A stretch of 64,000 nucleotides of DNA from Pseudomonas fluorescens (GTDB lineage: Bacteria > Pseudomonadota > Gammaproteobacteria > Pseudomonadales > Pseudomonadaceae), in assembly GCF_001307155.1 (NCBI RefSeq), contig NZ_CP012830.1, forward strand, positions 3,284,501 to 3,348,500, read 5' to 3'. Within the stretch, counting starts at the first letter, position 1. The number at the start of each line of letters is the position of its first letter. Shown piece by piece: positions 18,518 to 28,033 of this stretch. A program made the translations under genes and the position numbers. The notes below the pieces were generated by a model. The model ran no database searches. It worked only from the letters and a program-made list of their open reading frames with translations, and was not told the DNA's origin.

Positions 18518-20026
18518 TCAAGCGAAGCTTGGGGTCTCGCTGCTTTCTTCAACCAGTTCCAGCGCGATGTTGTTCTGCGCATTGATCTTGCGATACAGCG
18601 CAGCATCGGTTTCCAGGACTTTTTCCCGGGCCGGGAAGATTTCGGCCAGCTTGGCTGCCCACTCACCCTTGGCTTTGTTCGGGAAGCATTTTTCGATCAG
18701 CTCAAGCATGATCGACACGGTGACCGAGGCGCCAGGCGAGGCACCGAGCAGCGCGGCAAGCGATCCGTCCTTGGCCGCAACCAGTTCGGTACCGAACTGC
18801 AGGATGCCGCCTTTTTTCGGGTCTTTCTTGATGATCTGCACGCGTTGGCCAGCGACTTCCAGACGCCAGTCTTCGGCTTTGGCCTGAGGGTAGAAGCGGC
18901 GCAGCGATTCCAGGCGTTGTTCCATCGACTGCATCACTTCGCTGACCAGGTACTTGGTCAGGTCCATGTTGTTTTTCGCCACGGCCAGCATCGGGCCGAT
19001 GTTGCCGAGGCGAACTGACATCGGCAGGTCCATGAACGAACCGTGCTTGAGGAACTTGGTGGTGAAGCCGGCGTAAGGTCCGAACAGCAGGGACTTCTGG
19101 CCATCGACGACACGGGTGTCCAGGTGCGGCACCGACATCGGTGGCGAACCCACTGCTGCCTGGCTGTAGACCTTGGCCTGGTGGTGCTTGACCACTTCCG
19201 GGTTGTCGCAACGCAGCCATTGGCCGCTGATCGGGAAACCGCCGAAACCTTTGCTTTCTTCGATACCTGAAGCCTGCAACAACGGCAAGGCCGCGCCGCC
19301 AGCACCGAGGAAGACGAACTTGGCGTCGACTTCGCGGCTGTTGCCGCTGTTGACGTCCTTGATGCTGACGGTCCAGCCGTTGCCGTTGCGCTTGAGACCG
19401 GTCACGCGCTTGCAGTACTTGACCTGGGCATCGGGTGCGCTGGTCAGGTGCTTGAGCAGTTGATTGGTCAGGGCGCCGAAGTTGACGTCGGTGCCGTTGA
19501 TCACGCGGGTTGCGGCGATGACTTCGTCGGCCGGACGACCAGGCATCATCAATGGCATCCATTCGGCCATTTTTGCCTTGTCTTCGGTGTACTCCATCTC
19601 GGAGAAGGCGTGGTGCTTGCTCAGCACCTTGAAACGTTCCTTGAGGAATGAAACGCCTGCGTCACCTTGCACGAAGCTCAGGTGCGGGACCGGGCTGATG
19701 AAGGATTTCGACGAGCCGAAGGTGCCTTTTCGGGTCAGGTAGGACCAGAACTGCTTCGACACCTCGAACTGGGTGTTGATGTGCACGGCTTTCTTGATGT
19801 CGACGCTGCCGTCAGCGGCCTGTGGCGTGTAGTTCAGCTCACATAGCCCGGCGTGACCGGTACCGGCGTTGTTCCACGGGTTGGAACTCTCCGCGGCACC
19901 GGAATCCATCAGCTCGACGACTTCCAGCTTGATCGCGGGGTCGAGCTCTTTGAGCAATACAGCAAGGGTGGCACTCATGATGCCGGCCCCAACCAGTACT
20001 ACGTCGACTGCTTCGTTATGCGCCAT
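18518..20026 (-). CDS. mqo: malate:quinone oxidoreductase
   Basis: A membrane-associated FAD enzyme that oxidises malate to oxaloacetate and reduces quinone in the TCA cycle. The 502 residues begin [26 protein letters not shown] with the FAD glycine motif. [17 protein letters not shown] and the C-terminal [18 protein letters not shown] are family signatures. It is a single-gene unit with a long upstream region and a shared terminator at its 3' end. Confidence 0.97.
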   Translation of the reverse strand: MAHNEAVDVVLVGAGIMSATLAVLLKELDPAIKLEVVELMDSGAAESSNPWNNAGTGHAGLCELNYTPQAADGSVDIKKAVHINTQFEVSKQFWSYLTRKGTFGSSKSFISPVPHLSFVQGDAGVSFLKERFKVLSKHHAFSEMEYTEDKAKMAEWMPLMMPGRPADEVIAATRVINGTDVNFGALTNQLLKHLTSAPDAQVKYCKRVTGLKRNGNGWTVSIKDVNSGNSREVDAKFVFLGAGGAALPLLQASGIEESKGFGGFPISGQWLRCDNPEVVKHHQAKVYSQAAVGSPPMSVPHLDTRVVDGQKSLLFGPYAGFTTKFLKHGSFMDLPMSVRLGNIGPMLAVAKNNMDLTKYLVSEVMQSMEQRLESLRRFYPQAKAEDWRLEVAGQRVQIIKKDPKKGGILQFGTELVAAKDGSLAALLGASPGASVTVSIMLELIEKCFPNKAKGEWAAKLAEIFPAREKVLETDAALYRKINAQNNIALELVEESSETPSFA

Positions 20027-20777
20027 TTAACGCGTCTCCAAAATCTGCAGCACCAAATTGTCGGCATAGCTGCCAGGCGTGACGGGGCATGCTCTGTAGA
20101 GCCCCGGGTCACCCATGGCCAGGATCGCCATGTCCGAATCTTCGCAATTTTTTGCAACTTCGACAGACGCTACCTACCGGGCTCAGGGTTCCTATGAACT
20201 CACTTCAGCGCGCGGGAGGCAATTCGACTTATGGTCGATACGTCCGTTTGTGCAACCAAATCCGTAGTGGACAGGCTTCAGGCTCCAGTTCTTGAGGAGT
20301 ACTCGGTCCTGTGTCGTTGGGCTGTTGTAGACGCTAATGGTGCATATTCAGACGCAAAACTATTCATTTGCTCGCCACACTCTTGTGAAGTTGTGAAAAC
20401 CCGTTTTTTTCACGCTCTTTTGAAGACGTGAACCTCAAAAAAGGGCTGTCCCAGCCTGGCACCGTGTCCGCATGGATTGCCGCCATGGGATACAGGGCAG
20501 GCAAAACGGGCAAACAGCTCAGTGACCGAGCGTAACGACAGCTCTGGCAGATTCGCGAAAAGTGGTGGTTTGCAGGATAAACAGCAAGCTCGCCAGCTTC
20601 ACTCGATCTGTGTGGGCGGCTCTCTGTGGGCGGTGCGGGGGTTGTCAATACAAGCGCATTGACGATGCTGCGAGGCCCGATCAGGAGACGTCCTTATAAT
20701 CGGGGGGAGATTGTAGCGAAGAAACGCAGGGAAATGGTCGTGTTTAATGACTTTTATTAGCCGTTCGGTCAGGTGGG
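20027..20777. other. long intergenic region upstream of mqo
   Basis: About 750 bp. An imperfect hairpin GGGGCATGCTCTGTAGAGCCCC is near 20077-20098, and there are T-rich and A-rich patches around 20400-20445. The short open frames here lack ribosome sites and codon bias. It must hold the mqo promoter, but I cannot place it. Confidence 0.4.
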
Positions 20778-21002
20778 CTAAACGGCATGCAACCGTGCAT
20801 GAGCATTGCGCGGGCTCAGACGGGCGCTGGCCGGCAGCGGCTGGTGCAGCCAGTTGAGACGAATCTCTTCGATTTCCACCCAACCATCGCCCTCTGGCGG
20901 CACGCGACAGTGCTTGAACGCCAGGCAGCATTGATTGCTGTCGAGCTGGGCGAAGTAGCGATATTTGCGGCGTGAAGCAAACAGCAACCAAAGAAATTGC
21001 AT
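20778..21002 (-). CDS. small conserved hypothetical protein (PA4639-like)
   Basis: A 74-residue protein starting MQFLWLLFASRRKYRYFAQLD, a sequence I recognise as a conserved small Pseudomonas protein near mqo. It contains AFKHCRVPPEGDGWVEIEEIRLNW. The first ten residues are hydrophobic but too short for a clear membrane anchor. The function is unknown. Opposite-strand frames in the same place are shadows. Confidence 0.65.
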   Translation of the reverse strand: MQFLWLLFASRRKYRYFAQLDSNQCCLAFKHCRVPPEGDGWVEIEEIRLNWLHQPLPASARLSPRNAHARLHAV

Positions 21003-21184
21003 GGCAATGCCCTCGAGGTGAGACGGCCTTGAAGTTAGCAGTGTGGCATGACACTGGCGTTACGGAGCACCCGATACACGTGACATTGCGTATCTCTTCA
21101 GCAAGTGTTCAGGGTTGCTGGTTCGAAGGTGCTGCCCCCCGCTATACTGCGGGTCTGTCTGTATTTGTATCTGGAGAGTAGCGC

Positions 21185-21769
21185 ATGTTGCAACGCCTGT
21201 TGTTCGGTTTGATCACTGTGACCAGCTTGACCCTGGTTGGCTGCGCCAACAGCCCGCAACAACTAGCCCCGGAGCCGAAACTGACGACTCAGTTGGCGCC
21301 GGTCGGACATGGTCAGCCGGTGGTGGTGAGGGTGGTTGATGGCCGTCCGTCGCCAACCTTGGGCACTCGTGGTGGCCTGTACCCTGAAACCAGCGCAATC
21401 ACGGTGCAAGGTGCGCAAATCCTGCCGAAGCTGCAGGCCCAGGCCGAAGCGGCTGTGCGTTTGCTGGGTTTCACGCCAACGCCTAATGCTTACAACGTGC
21501 CGCAGTTGACGGTGACGCTGGCAGAACTGACGTATCAGTCGCCCAAAGAAGGCATGTATGTGACTGAGGCGACTATTGGCGCGGCTTTCCGCTCTGATGT
21601 GCAGAATGCCAACCATCGTTACAGTGGCCGTTATGCGGCGTCGCTGAATCAGCGTTTTGGTATGGCGCCGAATCAGGAAACCAACACCAAGCTGGTGAGT
21701 GATGTGTTGAGCGATGCGTTGACCCGGTTGTTCAAGGATCCGACGGTGGGTCAGATGCTCGCCCAATAA
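21185..21769 (+). CDS. YajG family lipoprotein
   Basis: A 194-residue exported lipoprotein. The signal peptide ends in a lipobox LVGC with Cys20 as the lipid anchor. The body carries the YajG signature VRVVDGRPSPTLGTRGG and a C-terminal LVSDVLSDALTRLFKDP. A GGAGAGTAGC ribosome region precedes the ATG. It is a single-gene unit closed by a terminator. The role is unknown; the family is outer-membrane associated. Confidence 0.9.
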   Translation: MLQRLLFGLITVTSLTLVGCANSPQQLAPEPKLTTQLAPVGHGQPVVVRVVDGRPSPTLGTRGGLYPETSAITVQGAQILPKLQAQAEAAVRLLGFTPTPNAYNVPQLTVTLAELTYQSPKEGMYVTEATIGAAFRSDVQNANHRYSGRYAASLNQRFGMAPNQETNTKLVSDVLSDALTRLFKDPTVGQMLAQ

Positions 21770-21785
21770 CGGCTGGTTATCCTCA

Positions 21786-21820
21786 AAACCCCGGTGTCAG
21801 TGATGGCTCCGGGGTTTTTT
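21786..21820 (+). terminator. rho-independent terminator after the YajG gene
   Basis: AACCCCGG (21787-21794) pairs with CCGGGGTT (21809-21816), followed by a T run. Confidence 0.88.
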
Positions 21821-21855
21821 GTGCCTGCCGGTTTTTTGGGGGGAGGCTTTCTGTA

Positions 21856-21987
21856 GGAGCCGGGCTTGCCCGCGATGGCGGCCTGACAGCCGGCCTATCT
21901 CTAAGCAGGTGTACACCAATCCATTGTGGGAGCCGGGCTTGCCCGCGATGGCGGCCTGACAGCCGACCAATCTCTTGCAGGTGTACA
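21856..21987. repeat. tandem pair of REP-derived direct repeats
   Basis: Two copies about 73 bp apart (21856-21914 and 21929-21987). Each starts GGAGCCGGGCTTGCCCGCGA, runs through GGCGGCCTGACAGCC and ends CAGGTGTACA. They differ at a few bases. Their REP core is of the third kind in the window. Confidence 0.8.
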
Positions 21988-21995
21988 TATCCATT

Positions 21996-22262
21996 CCTGC
22001 GGTAACGGCCACTTACGGTTTCGCTCTTACAGCGACTCCCTTTGGCAGACGCCCCAAAGGAAGCAAAGGTCTTCGCCCCAAGCGTACGGCACCTCGCTTA
22101 GGCTCGGCGTTCCCTCGCTACGGTGTCCATCAGGGGGCATCGCCTACGGTCTGCTTCGCGACGACCTCCTCTCGATGTGTCCGGCTGCGCCGTACGGCGC
22201 TGCGCGCCCACCCCCTGATGAACACCTGCGCTCGGCCTTCCGATAGGGGCGGGTGGATCAAG
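21996..22262. repeat. long Pseudomonas interspersed repeat, non-coding
   Basis: The stretch runs from CCTGCGGTAACGGCCACTTA through TTCGCTCTTACAGCGACTCC and AAAGGTCTTCGCCCC to GGTGGATCAAGATCAA. I recognise these blocks as a common intergenic repeat of fluorescent pseudomonads. Its middle contains an imperfect inverted pair (ATCAGGGGGCATCG and CACCCCCTGATGAA). No gene is supported here despite open frames in several directions. Confidence 0.6.
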
Positions 22263-22323
22263 ATCAACAGCAAAGCACGGCGGCCTGCCGGCCGGCCTGA
22301 GTGGTGGGGGAGGGGCGCGGCTT

Positions 22324-22530
22324 CTAGGCCGCTTCTACATAGAAATCCAGCATGCTCACGCCGGTCAACAGGTCGGTTTCCGGCAGGTCGGCGTGTGGGT
22401 GGCCGCCCAGGGCGCAGTAGACGAGCCAGTGGCGGTCCTGGACGTTGAAGGCGAGGCTGCCGACGAGGTTTTGTTGTTCGTCGCTTTGGGTGATGAGGTA
22501 GAGGCGATCCTGGATTTCTGCGTGCAGCAT
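22324..22530 (-). CDS. small conserved hypothetical protein
   Basis: A 68-residue acidic cytoplasmic protein starting MLHAEIQDRLYLITQSDEQQ and ending LDFYVEAA. No motif was recognised. GC skew and codon choice look genuine for Pseudomonas. It is bounded on one side by the interspersed repeat and on the other by a divergent small membrane-protein gene. Confidence 0.65.
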   Translation of the reverse strand: MLHAEIQDRLYLITQSDEQQNLVGSLAFNVQDRHWLVYCALGGHPHADLPETDLLTGVSMLDFYVEAA

Positions 22531-22763
22531 GACAGGCTCCGTGTCGGTTTCGAGGGGCGACAGACTGGCTTGTTAAGGTGACGTTCAGGTGACAGTGCGC
22601 ATTAATCAGTAAATTACCGGTCACTGGAGTGCAAAGTGCGGGGCGTAAAAAGCGTCTGGCCACTTGCCGCTGTTTTCAGGCCACAAGTGCTGTTTTTTAC
22701 GTGAGGGGCATGATGTCGCTGCATATGAGCTGGTCTGCTGTCAGCGCTCATCCCGGGAGCCTG

Positions 22764-23000
22764 ATGAATCTTTTTGCGTTGTTGATCGCCTTGCCCGGTG
22801 CCTGGCTGTTGCACGTGACCCGTCGCCGCGAGCGGCTGGCGCTGAAGAACCTGGAGGCACAAAGCGCGGTACGGGCGATCGATGAACCGCTGCTGTTTCC
22901 GGAAAGCGCGACACTGCGCCTGAACCGGTTTTGCTACCGTTTCGGCTTTGCCTGCCTGGCCTTGGCGCTACTGCTGTCGTGGATCAGCCGGCATTTTTGA
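22764..23000 (+). CDS. small membrane protein, hypothetical
   Basis: A 78-residue protein from the ATG behind a GGGAG site. Two hydrophobic segments (residues about 2-17 and 58-74) flank a basic, charged middle (VTRRRERLALKNLE), suggesting a two-pass inner-membrane protein. Upstream in-frame ATGs at 22710 and 22713 would add 17-18 residues and remain possible. A perfect terminator follows. The function is unknown. Confidence 0.6.
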   Translation: MNLFALLIALPGAWLLHVTRRRERLALKNLEAQSAVRAIDEPLLFPESATLRLNRFCYRFGFACLALALLLSWISRHF

Positions 23001-23017
23001 GATTCGCATCGCACATG

Positions 23018-23045
23018 AAAACGGCGCCTCGAGGCGCCGTTTTTG
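23018..23045. terminator. bidirectional terminator
   Basis: The perfect palindrome AACGGCGCCTCGAGGCGCCGTT has an A run before it and a T run after it. It lies between the convergent ends of the small membrane-protein gene and the acyltransferase gene. Confidence 0.92.
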
Positions 23046-23060
23046 TATTCAGCCGAAACC

Positions 23061-24227
23061 TTACAGCGGCAAACCCGCTTTGACCCGGTACTGATTGCGC
23101 ACCGGTGTTGCGTATTGCAGCACCAGGAACGGCCGATGTTCCTCGGGGCAGGCATCGAGGCGGCTTTGCCATTCTTGCTGGGCCTTGGCCAGTTCCTCGG
23201 CCGGGAACAGTGTGGCTGCGCTCGGCACCTGCAGTTGCGGGTCGGCGTTGCTCCATTGGGCGTATGCCAGGTAGTGCACCGGGAACAACCGGTAACCGCC
23301 GAGGATCTGCCGGTCCATCTCGATTGCCAGTTGCTTGGTGTCTTCGAACAGCTCGCTGATCGGTGCCGCGAAGTTCACGTGGACCCGGCCTTTGTAGCCG
23401 GTGATGCCTTTGGCGATGCTTGCATCGTCCTCGCCGGGCACCTTGGTGTAGCTACCGGTGGTGGCGCGGATATACAGCTCGCGGGCCTTGGCCTGATCGC
23501 ACGGGTCGTACTCGTAGCTGATCGACACCGGCGTCAGGTTCAGCGACTGGATGACCTCGCCAAACGGCTCGTCCTTGCGGCTCATGTGGAACATCTTGAG
23601 GATCGCCGACTCGGTACGGTCGTCACCGTCCTTGGCGCGGCCTTCGGCCTGGGCGATCCAGATCGACTGGCAGTCGTTGAGGATCGAGTGATTGATATAG
23701 GCCGAGAGCAACTGATACGCCGCCATCTTCTCGCGCCGACCGCTGATGGAGCGGTGCACGATAAAGCTCTTGTTCAGGCGCATCAGATCGCTGACGAAGG
23801 GCTTTTGCAGCAGGTTGTCGCCAATCGCGATGCGCGGCGTCGGCAGGCCGGCGTGGTAGATCGCGTAGTTGACGAAGGCCGGGTCCATCACGATGTCACG
23901 GTGGTTGGCCAGGAACAGATAGGCGCGGCCGGACTTGAATTGCTCGACGCCGGTATAGGTCACGCCGTCGGTGGCCCGCTCGATGGTGTGGTCGACATAA
24001 AACTCGACCTTGTCCTGCAAGGTTGCAACCGAACGGACGCCGGCAAACTCACGGCGCAGCCGATAAGCTATAAGTGGTTTGAGCATCCAGCCAAAAGCAC
24101 CGGCAAAACGCGGGAAGCGGAAGTGGGTGAGGATATCTAGAAACGCCTTGTCGCCCAGCAACCGTGCCAGCACCGCTGGGACTTCGCTGTCGTCGTAAGG
24201 TCGGATGGCATCGAATTCGCCCATCAT
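23061..24227 (-). CDS. PlsC-like acyltransferase
   Basis: A 388-residue protein with an acyltransferase domain (PF01553-like): motif I is FLANHRDIVMDPAF, with His109 and Asp115, and motif III-like EGRAKDGDDRTE. The expected reaction is acyl transfer to a glycerophosphate-type acceptor at the inner membrane. The His-Asp spacing here is five residues instead of the common four, so either Asp111 or Asp115 could be the partner; the true acceptor is uncertain. It is longer than PlsC (about 250 residues), with an extended C-terminal half. Confidence 0.8.
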   Translation of the reverse strand: MMGEFDAIRPYDDSEVPAVLARLLGDKAFLDILTHFRFPRFAGAFGWMLKPLIAYRLRREFAGVRSVATLQDKVEFYVDHTIERATDGVTYTGVEQFKSGRAYLFLANHRDIVMDPAFVNYAIYHAGLPTPRIAIGDNLLQKPFVSDLMRLNKSFIVHRSISGRREKMAAYQLLSAYINHSILNDCQSIWIAQAEGRAKDGDDRTESAILKMFHMSRKDEPFGEVIQSLNLTPVSISYEYDPCDQAKARELYIRATTGSYTKVPGEDDASIAKGITGYKGRVHVNFAAPISELFEDTKQLAIEMDRQILGGYRLFPVHYLAYAQWSNADPQLQVPSAATLFPAEELAKAQQEWQSRLDACPEEHRPFLVLQYATPVRNQYRVKAGLPL

Positions 24228-24367
24228 GCTCTCTTGTTAGAAACGGCTAGGGTAAGTAATGGATTGGATCGATTACGGCAGGTGTACAGTCTGAAAAATA
24301 CGCTCAAACAAAAATGGCCCTGCAAATAGACCGGCGATTATACGCACAAGTCACTTGGGAGACCGCG

Positions 24368-24550
24368 ATGCTGGAAACCGAGCGCTACGAATGTCCTTAT
24401 TGTGGTGAAGAGTCAGAGGCGGTTCTGGATTTGTCGGGAGGGGATCAGACGTATATCGAGGATTGCCCCGTGTGTTGTCGACCTATCACATTTACTCTGC
24501 AGACCGATGGTCATGAATGGATGCTCGAGGTTCACAGCGAAAACGAGTGA
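24368..24550 (+). CDS. CPXCG motif-containing cysteine-rich protein
   Basis: A 60-residue protein. CPYCG (residues 9-13) and CPVCC (residues 33-37) form a probable zinc ribbon, and EWMLEVHSE closes it. The ATG at 24368 is chosen because the family begins MLETERYECPYCG; the longer frame has no conserved sequence. It is followed 12 bp later by a DUF2007 gene, a common pairing. The function is unknown. Confidence 0.87.
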   Translation: MLETERYECPYCGEESEAVLDLSGGDQTYIEDCPVCCRPITFTLQTDGHEWMLEVHSENE

Positions 24551-24562
24551 AGGGTGGCTTCT

Positions 24563-24823
24563 ATGCAGCGCATCTACGAACCGGAAAACCTGATGGAAGG
24601 CGAGTTGCTGCAAGGAATGCTGGCCAGCGAAGGGGTCGAGGCGCATCTGGTGGGGCGTGATCTGCTGGGCGGTGCGGGCGAGTTGCCGGTGTTCGGGCTG
24701 CTTGGACTGGCGGTGGATAACGATCAGGCGCAATACGCACGCGAGTTGATCGCTGCGTACAATGCCGCGCTGCCGATGCCCGGCGACGAACCGGATAGCT
24801 TTCCCGACGTCCTGGTCTGTTAG
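24563..24823 (+). CDS. DUF2007 domain-containing protein
   Basis: An 86-residue protein. MQRIYEPENLMEGELLQGMLASEGVEAHLVG matches the small DUF2007 signal-transducing fold (ferredoxin-like). Key residues are the N-terminal IYEPENL and the central GLLGLAVDNDQAQYARELI. The ATG at 24563 behind AGGGTGG is preferred to the in-frame GTG at 24554. It is probably co-transcribed with the cysteine-rich gene before it. The role is unknown. Confidence 0.87.
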   Translation: MQRIYEPENLMEGELLQGMLASEGVEAHLVGRDLLGGAGELPVFGLLGLAVDNDQAQYARELIAAYNAALPMPGDEPDSFPDVLVC

Positions 24824-24859
24824 GCTGACGTCCGTTTTTGTTCAGAGTCGTGTTGCCCC

Positions 24860-25480
24860 ATGTGTGGACGTTTTGCCCTGTTTCGTTGGAACCCCGCGTT
24901 CGCGGCCTTGCCCGGCTTCCCGGCCGATCAGCAGGCGCAGTGGAATATTTCGCCCAATGATTCGGTGCTGATCCTGCGCGCCGAGGCGGGGCAGCGCACG
25001 CTGGCCCGCGCGCGTTGGGGGCTGACGCCGCCGTGGCTGACCGATCTGTCGAAGACCCCGGCCCATGCGCGGGCAGAGACCGTCGCCGAGCAACCGATGT
25101 TTCGCGAAGCTTTCCGTCAGCGCCGCTGCCTGCTGCCGGCCAACGGCTTCTATGAATGGCGTGGCACTACCCGTAAACGCCCGTACTGGCTGACGCCAGG
25201 CGAAGGTTCGGCGCTGTTTTTTGCGGCGATCTGGGAAGCGTATCCGGTGCAGGAACAGGTGTGGCTGAGCACGGCGGTGGTGACTCAGGCCGCCTCGAAT
25301 CAGCGTCGTCCGTTGATTCTCGATGCCGCTGGTCAAGAGGCCTGGCTCAACCCCGAAACCCCGTTGCACACCTTGCAGGCGCTGCTTGCCAGCGAACCTG
25401 CCGCCTTGCGCGAACGGGTGCTGGCGAACCTGGTGAATGATCCGAAACTCAATGCGCCGGAATGCCTGACGCCGGGCTGA
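24860..25480 (+). CDS. SOS response-associated peptidase / abasic-site DNA-protein crosslink protein (HMCES/YedK)
   Basis: A 206-residue SRAP protein. The catalytic Cys2 (MCGRFALF) becomes N-terminal after Met removal and forms a thiazolidine with abasic sites in single-stranded DNA. The other family residues are visible: NISPNDSV, ARWGLTPPW, HARAETV and CLLPANGFYEW with the active-site glutamate. The C-terminal histidine region seen in other members is less clear. It is followed by a REP pair. Confidence 0.92.
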   Translation: MCGRFALFRWNPAFAALPGFPADQQAQWNISPNDSVLILRAEAGQRTLARARWGLTPPWLTDLSKTPAHARAETVAEQPMFREAFRQRRCLLPANGFYEWRGTTRKRPYWLTPGEGSALFFAAIWEAYPVQEQVWLSTAVVTQAASNQRRPLILDAAGQEAWLNPETPLHTLQALLASEPAALRERVLANLVNDPKLNAPECLTPG

Positions 25481-25503
25481 TGGGTGGCGCCTGTGCTGAC
25501 GCC

Positions 25504-25608
25504 ATCGCGAGCAAGCCTTGCTCCTACGGTGCTGCGGCATGCCATTTTATGCGGTCCGATCACCTCTGTAGGAGCAAGGCTTGCCCGCGATAAGGTCCGC
25601 AGGACCTT
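25504..25608. repeat. REP pair, GTAGGAGCAAGGCTTGCC type, plus short hairpin
   Basis: ATCGCGAGCAAGCCTTGCTC at 25504 pairs with GTAGGAGCAAGGCTTGCC ending 25591. The perfect AAGGTCC/GGACCTT hairpin abuts it at 25592-25608. The same composite, in reverse order, occurs at 45293-45401. Confidence 0.8.
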
Positions 25609-25618
25609 CCGGCGATTT

Positions 25619-27760
25619 CTAGACCTTGAACTGATTGATCAACCGCCGCTGCTGCTCGGCCAGTTTGGTCAGGTCGGCGCTGGCCGCGCTCGATTCATCC
25701 GCGCCGCCCGCGACTTCGTTGGCCACCTGACCGATATTGATCACGTTGCGGTTGATGTCATCGGCAACCGCGCTTTGCTCTTCGGCGGCGCTGGCGATCT
25801 GGGTGTTCATGTCGTTGATTACCGACACCGCCTGAGTGATGGTCTCCAGCGCCTGCGCTGCCTTGGCCGCGTGCTGCACGCTTTCGTCGGTCTTGTTCTG
25901 GCTGTCTTCCATCACCCGCACCACGTCGCGCGTGCCTTGCTGCAACTGCTGAATCATCGACTGGATTTCTTCAGTTGCCTGCTGGGTTTTCTGCGCCAGG
26001 TTGCGCACTTCATCGGCCACCACCGCAAAACCCCGGCCTTGCTCACCGGCGCGGGCGGCTTCGATGGCCGCGTTCAACGCCAACAAGTTAGTCTGTTCGG
26101 CAATCCCGCGAATGGCGATCAGGATCGCGTTGATGTTCTCGCTGTCCTTGGCCAGGGTTTGCACCACGCCGACCGCTTTACCGATTTCCACCGCGAGCAC
26201 GCCAATCGAGGTCGAGGTGTCGCGCACGATCTGCATGCCTTGGGCGGCGGCCTGATCCGCGTGGCTGGCGGCTTGGGCAGCCTGGGTCGCATTGCGCGCC
26301 ACGTCCTGGGCGGTGGCGGTCATTTCCTGCACTGCGGTGGCCACCTGATCGATTTCGGCCATTTGCTTGTGCACGCCGAGGTTGGTGCGAATGGCGATGT
26401 CGGCGGTGTGTTCGGACGAATCGCTGACGCTCTGCACCGAGGTCACCACTTGGGTGATCATCGCCTGCAACTTGGCGAGGAAGGTATTGAAGCCCTTGGC
26501 GATCGAGCCGAGTTCGTCGGCGCGGTCGCTGCTCAGGCGGCGCGTCAGGTCACCTTCGCCCTGGGCGATGTCATCGAGCATCGCGACCATCTGCTTCAGC
26601 GGTCGGGCGATACCGTGGCCCACCAGCCAGATCACCAGCAAGCCCAGGCCGGCAATCACCAGACCGACCATGGCCATGCCAAAGGTGTCGGCCTTGCGTT
26701 GGGTGTTCAGGTCGCCTTGCAGTTGTTGCAGGTCGGCCATGACCGCGTTCAACGGTAATTGCAGCAGCAGGGTCCAGCGTGCATCGGTCTGACCAATACC
26801 GAATGGCAGGTACAGCTCGATCCTGCCATTGGCCTTGTCGACGTTATAGGTCACTTCGCCGCGATTGAGCTTGCCGAGGTTGGCAACCTGAGTGGCGTCG
26901 AGGATGTCGCTGACCTTTTCGCCGAACTTGCTCGGGTCCTTGGTGTAGGCGACCAGACGCTGGTTGCCGCCAATCAGGGCCATTTCGCCGGCACCGTTAT
27001 AAAGCTTCTGGTTCGCGGCCAGGAGCATTTCCTGAATGAAGTTCACCGACAAGTCAGCGCCGACGATGCCCTGGAAGGTGCCGTTGAGCATGATCGGTTC
27101 AATAAAGGAGGCGAGCATGACGATTTTGTCGCCGACCTTGTAAGGCGCCGGGTCGATCACACAGGATTTTTTGCTTTCCTGGGAGCACAGGTAGTACTCA
27201 CTGGAGCGCACACCCGTGGACAACACGGTACGGTCGTTGACATCCGCCAGCTTGTCGACGCCCAGCGTGCCATTGTCGTTGCGGAACCACCACGGCAGGA
27301 AGCGCCCGGTGGTGGCGTCGATGCCGACGGTTTTACTGCCGATGTAGGCCGCGTCATTGTGATCCAGTGCGTTCGGCTCCCAGCCGATGTACGTGCCGAG
27401 AATCTTCGGATTTTTCGCGACGTTTTCCTTGATCAGGCTGATCAACTGTTCGCGGCTGAGGGTCAGCGCCGGTTTGCCATCGGCATCCTGGGAGCCGATC
27501 AAGGCGTTGACCCGAACCAGACCGCCGGCGATCAGCAGGGGCGCTTCGAGTTCGCGCTGGATCTGGCTGACCTGGGTTTGCGCCAGCCCACGCAGGCGTT
27601 GCTCGATGACTTGCTCGAATTGCGCCTGGGTCCGCTGCTGGACCATCTCCTGGGTTCGCGCGCCGGAAAACAGTGCATACAGCACCAGCGCAGCCACCAC
27701 GCTGAGCACAATGGCGCCGGCAAGCGCGGCGACAGAAAACTGGATCGACTTGAATTTCAT
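25619..27760 (-). CDS. methyl-accepting chemotaxis protein, dCache type
   Basis: A 713-residue chemoreceptor from the ATG at 27760 ([19 protein letters not shown]). TM1 is at residues 10-32, a periplasmic double-Cache domain runs to about 360, TM2 follows, then a HAMP domain ([26 protein letters not shown]) and a long signalling hairpin with the tip [20 protein letters not shown]. Size and layout match the PctA group. It works with CheA/CheW at the cell pole. The periplasmic sequence shows RFLPWWF rather than the usual amino-acid sensor pattern, so the ligand is left open. Confidence 0.93.
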   Translation of the reverse strand: MKFKSIQFSVAALAGAIVLSVVAALVLYALFSGARTQEMVQQRTQAQFEQVIEQRLRGLAQTQVSQIQRELEAPLLIAGGLVRVNALIGSQDADGKPALTLSREQLISLIKENVAKNPKILGTYIGWEPNALDHNDAAYIGSKTVGIDATTGRFLPWWFRNDNGTLGVDKLADVNDRTVLSTGVRSSEYYLCSQESKKSCVIDPAPYKVGDKIVMLASFIEPIMLNGTFQGIVGADLSVNFIQEMLLAANQKLYNGAGEMALIGGNQRLVAYTKDPSKFGEKVSDILDATQVANLGKLNRGEVTYNVDKANGRIELYLPFGIGQTDARWTLLLQLPLNAVMADLQQLQGDLNTQRKADTFGMAMVGLVIAGLGLLVIWLVGHGIARPLKQMVAMLDDIAQGEGDLTRRLSSDRADELGSIAKGFNTFLAKLQAMITQVVTSVQSVSDSSEHTADIAIRTNLGVHKQMAEIDQVATAVQEMTATAQDVARNATQAAQAASHADQAAAQGMQIVRDTSTSIGVLAVEIGKAVGVVQTLAKDSENINAILIAIRGIAEQTNLLALNAAIEAARAGEQGRGFAVVADEVRNLAQKTQQATEEIQSMIQQLQQGTRDVVRVMEDSQNKTDESVQHAAKAAQALETITQAVSVINDMNTQIASAAEEQSAVADDINRNVINIGQVANEVAGGADESSAASADLTKLAEQQRRLINQFKV

Positions 27761-28033
27761 AAAGACTCCGCACGCAATATGACGTCTGCCGGGTTGTATC
27801 GGCGCACGTGAGGCGGTCCATGAGCGGTTTTTTTGCCGATGACTGTTTTTGATCTGTGCGGGTCGCATAGAGACAGGTGTCAGGCCCGTGTGTTCTCGGG
27901 GACAGTGTTTTATGAATTTATTGCGACAGTGAGGGGGAATGTATCGGTAAATGACGTGCTACATGTCTGTTGTATCTAGCGCTGATACAAAGCACCGCCT
28001 AGGATACGCGCCATATTTCCAGGGAGGCTGTTC

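Noticed and set aside
20231-20648. Short frames upstream of mqo
   Set aside because: Overlapping frames on both strands without ribosome sites or homology.
21856-21987. Direct repeats considered as a mini CRISPR
   Set aside because: Only two copies, with a REP-like palindromic core, a spacer of only about 14 bp and no cas genes.
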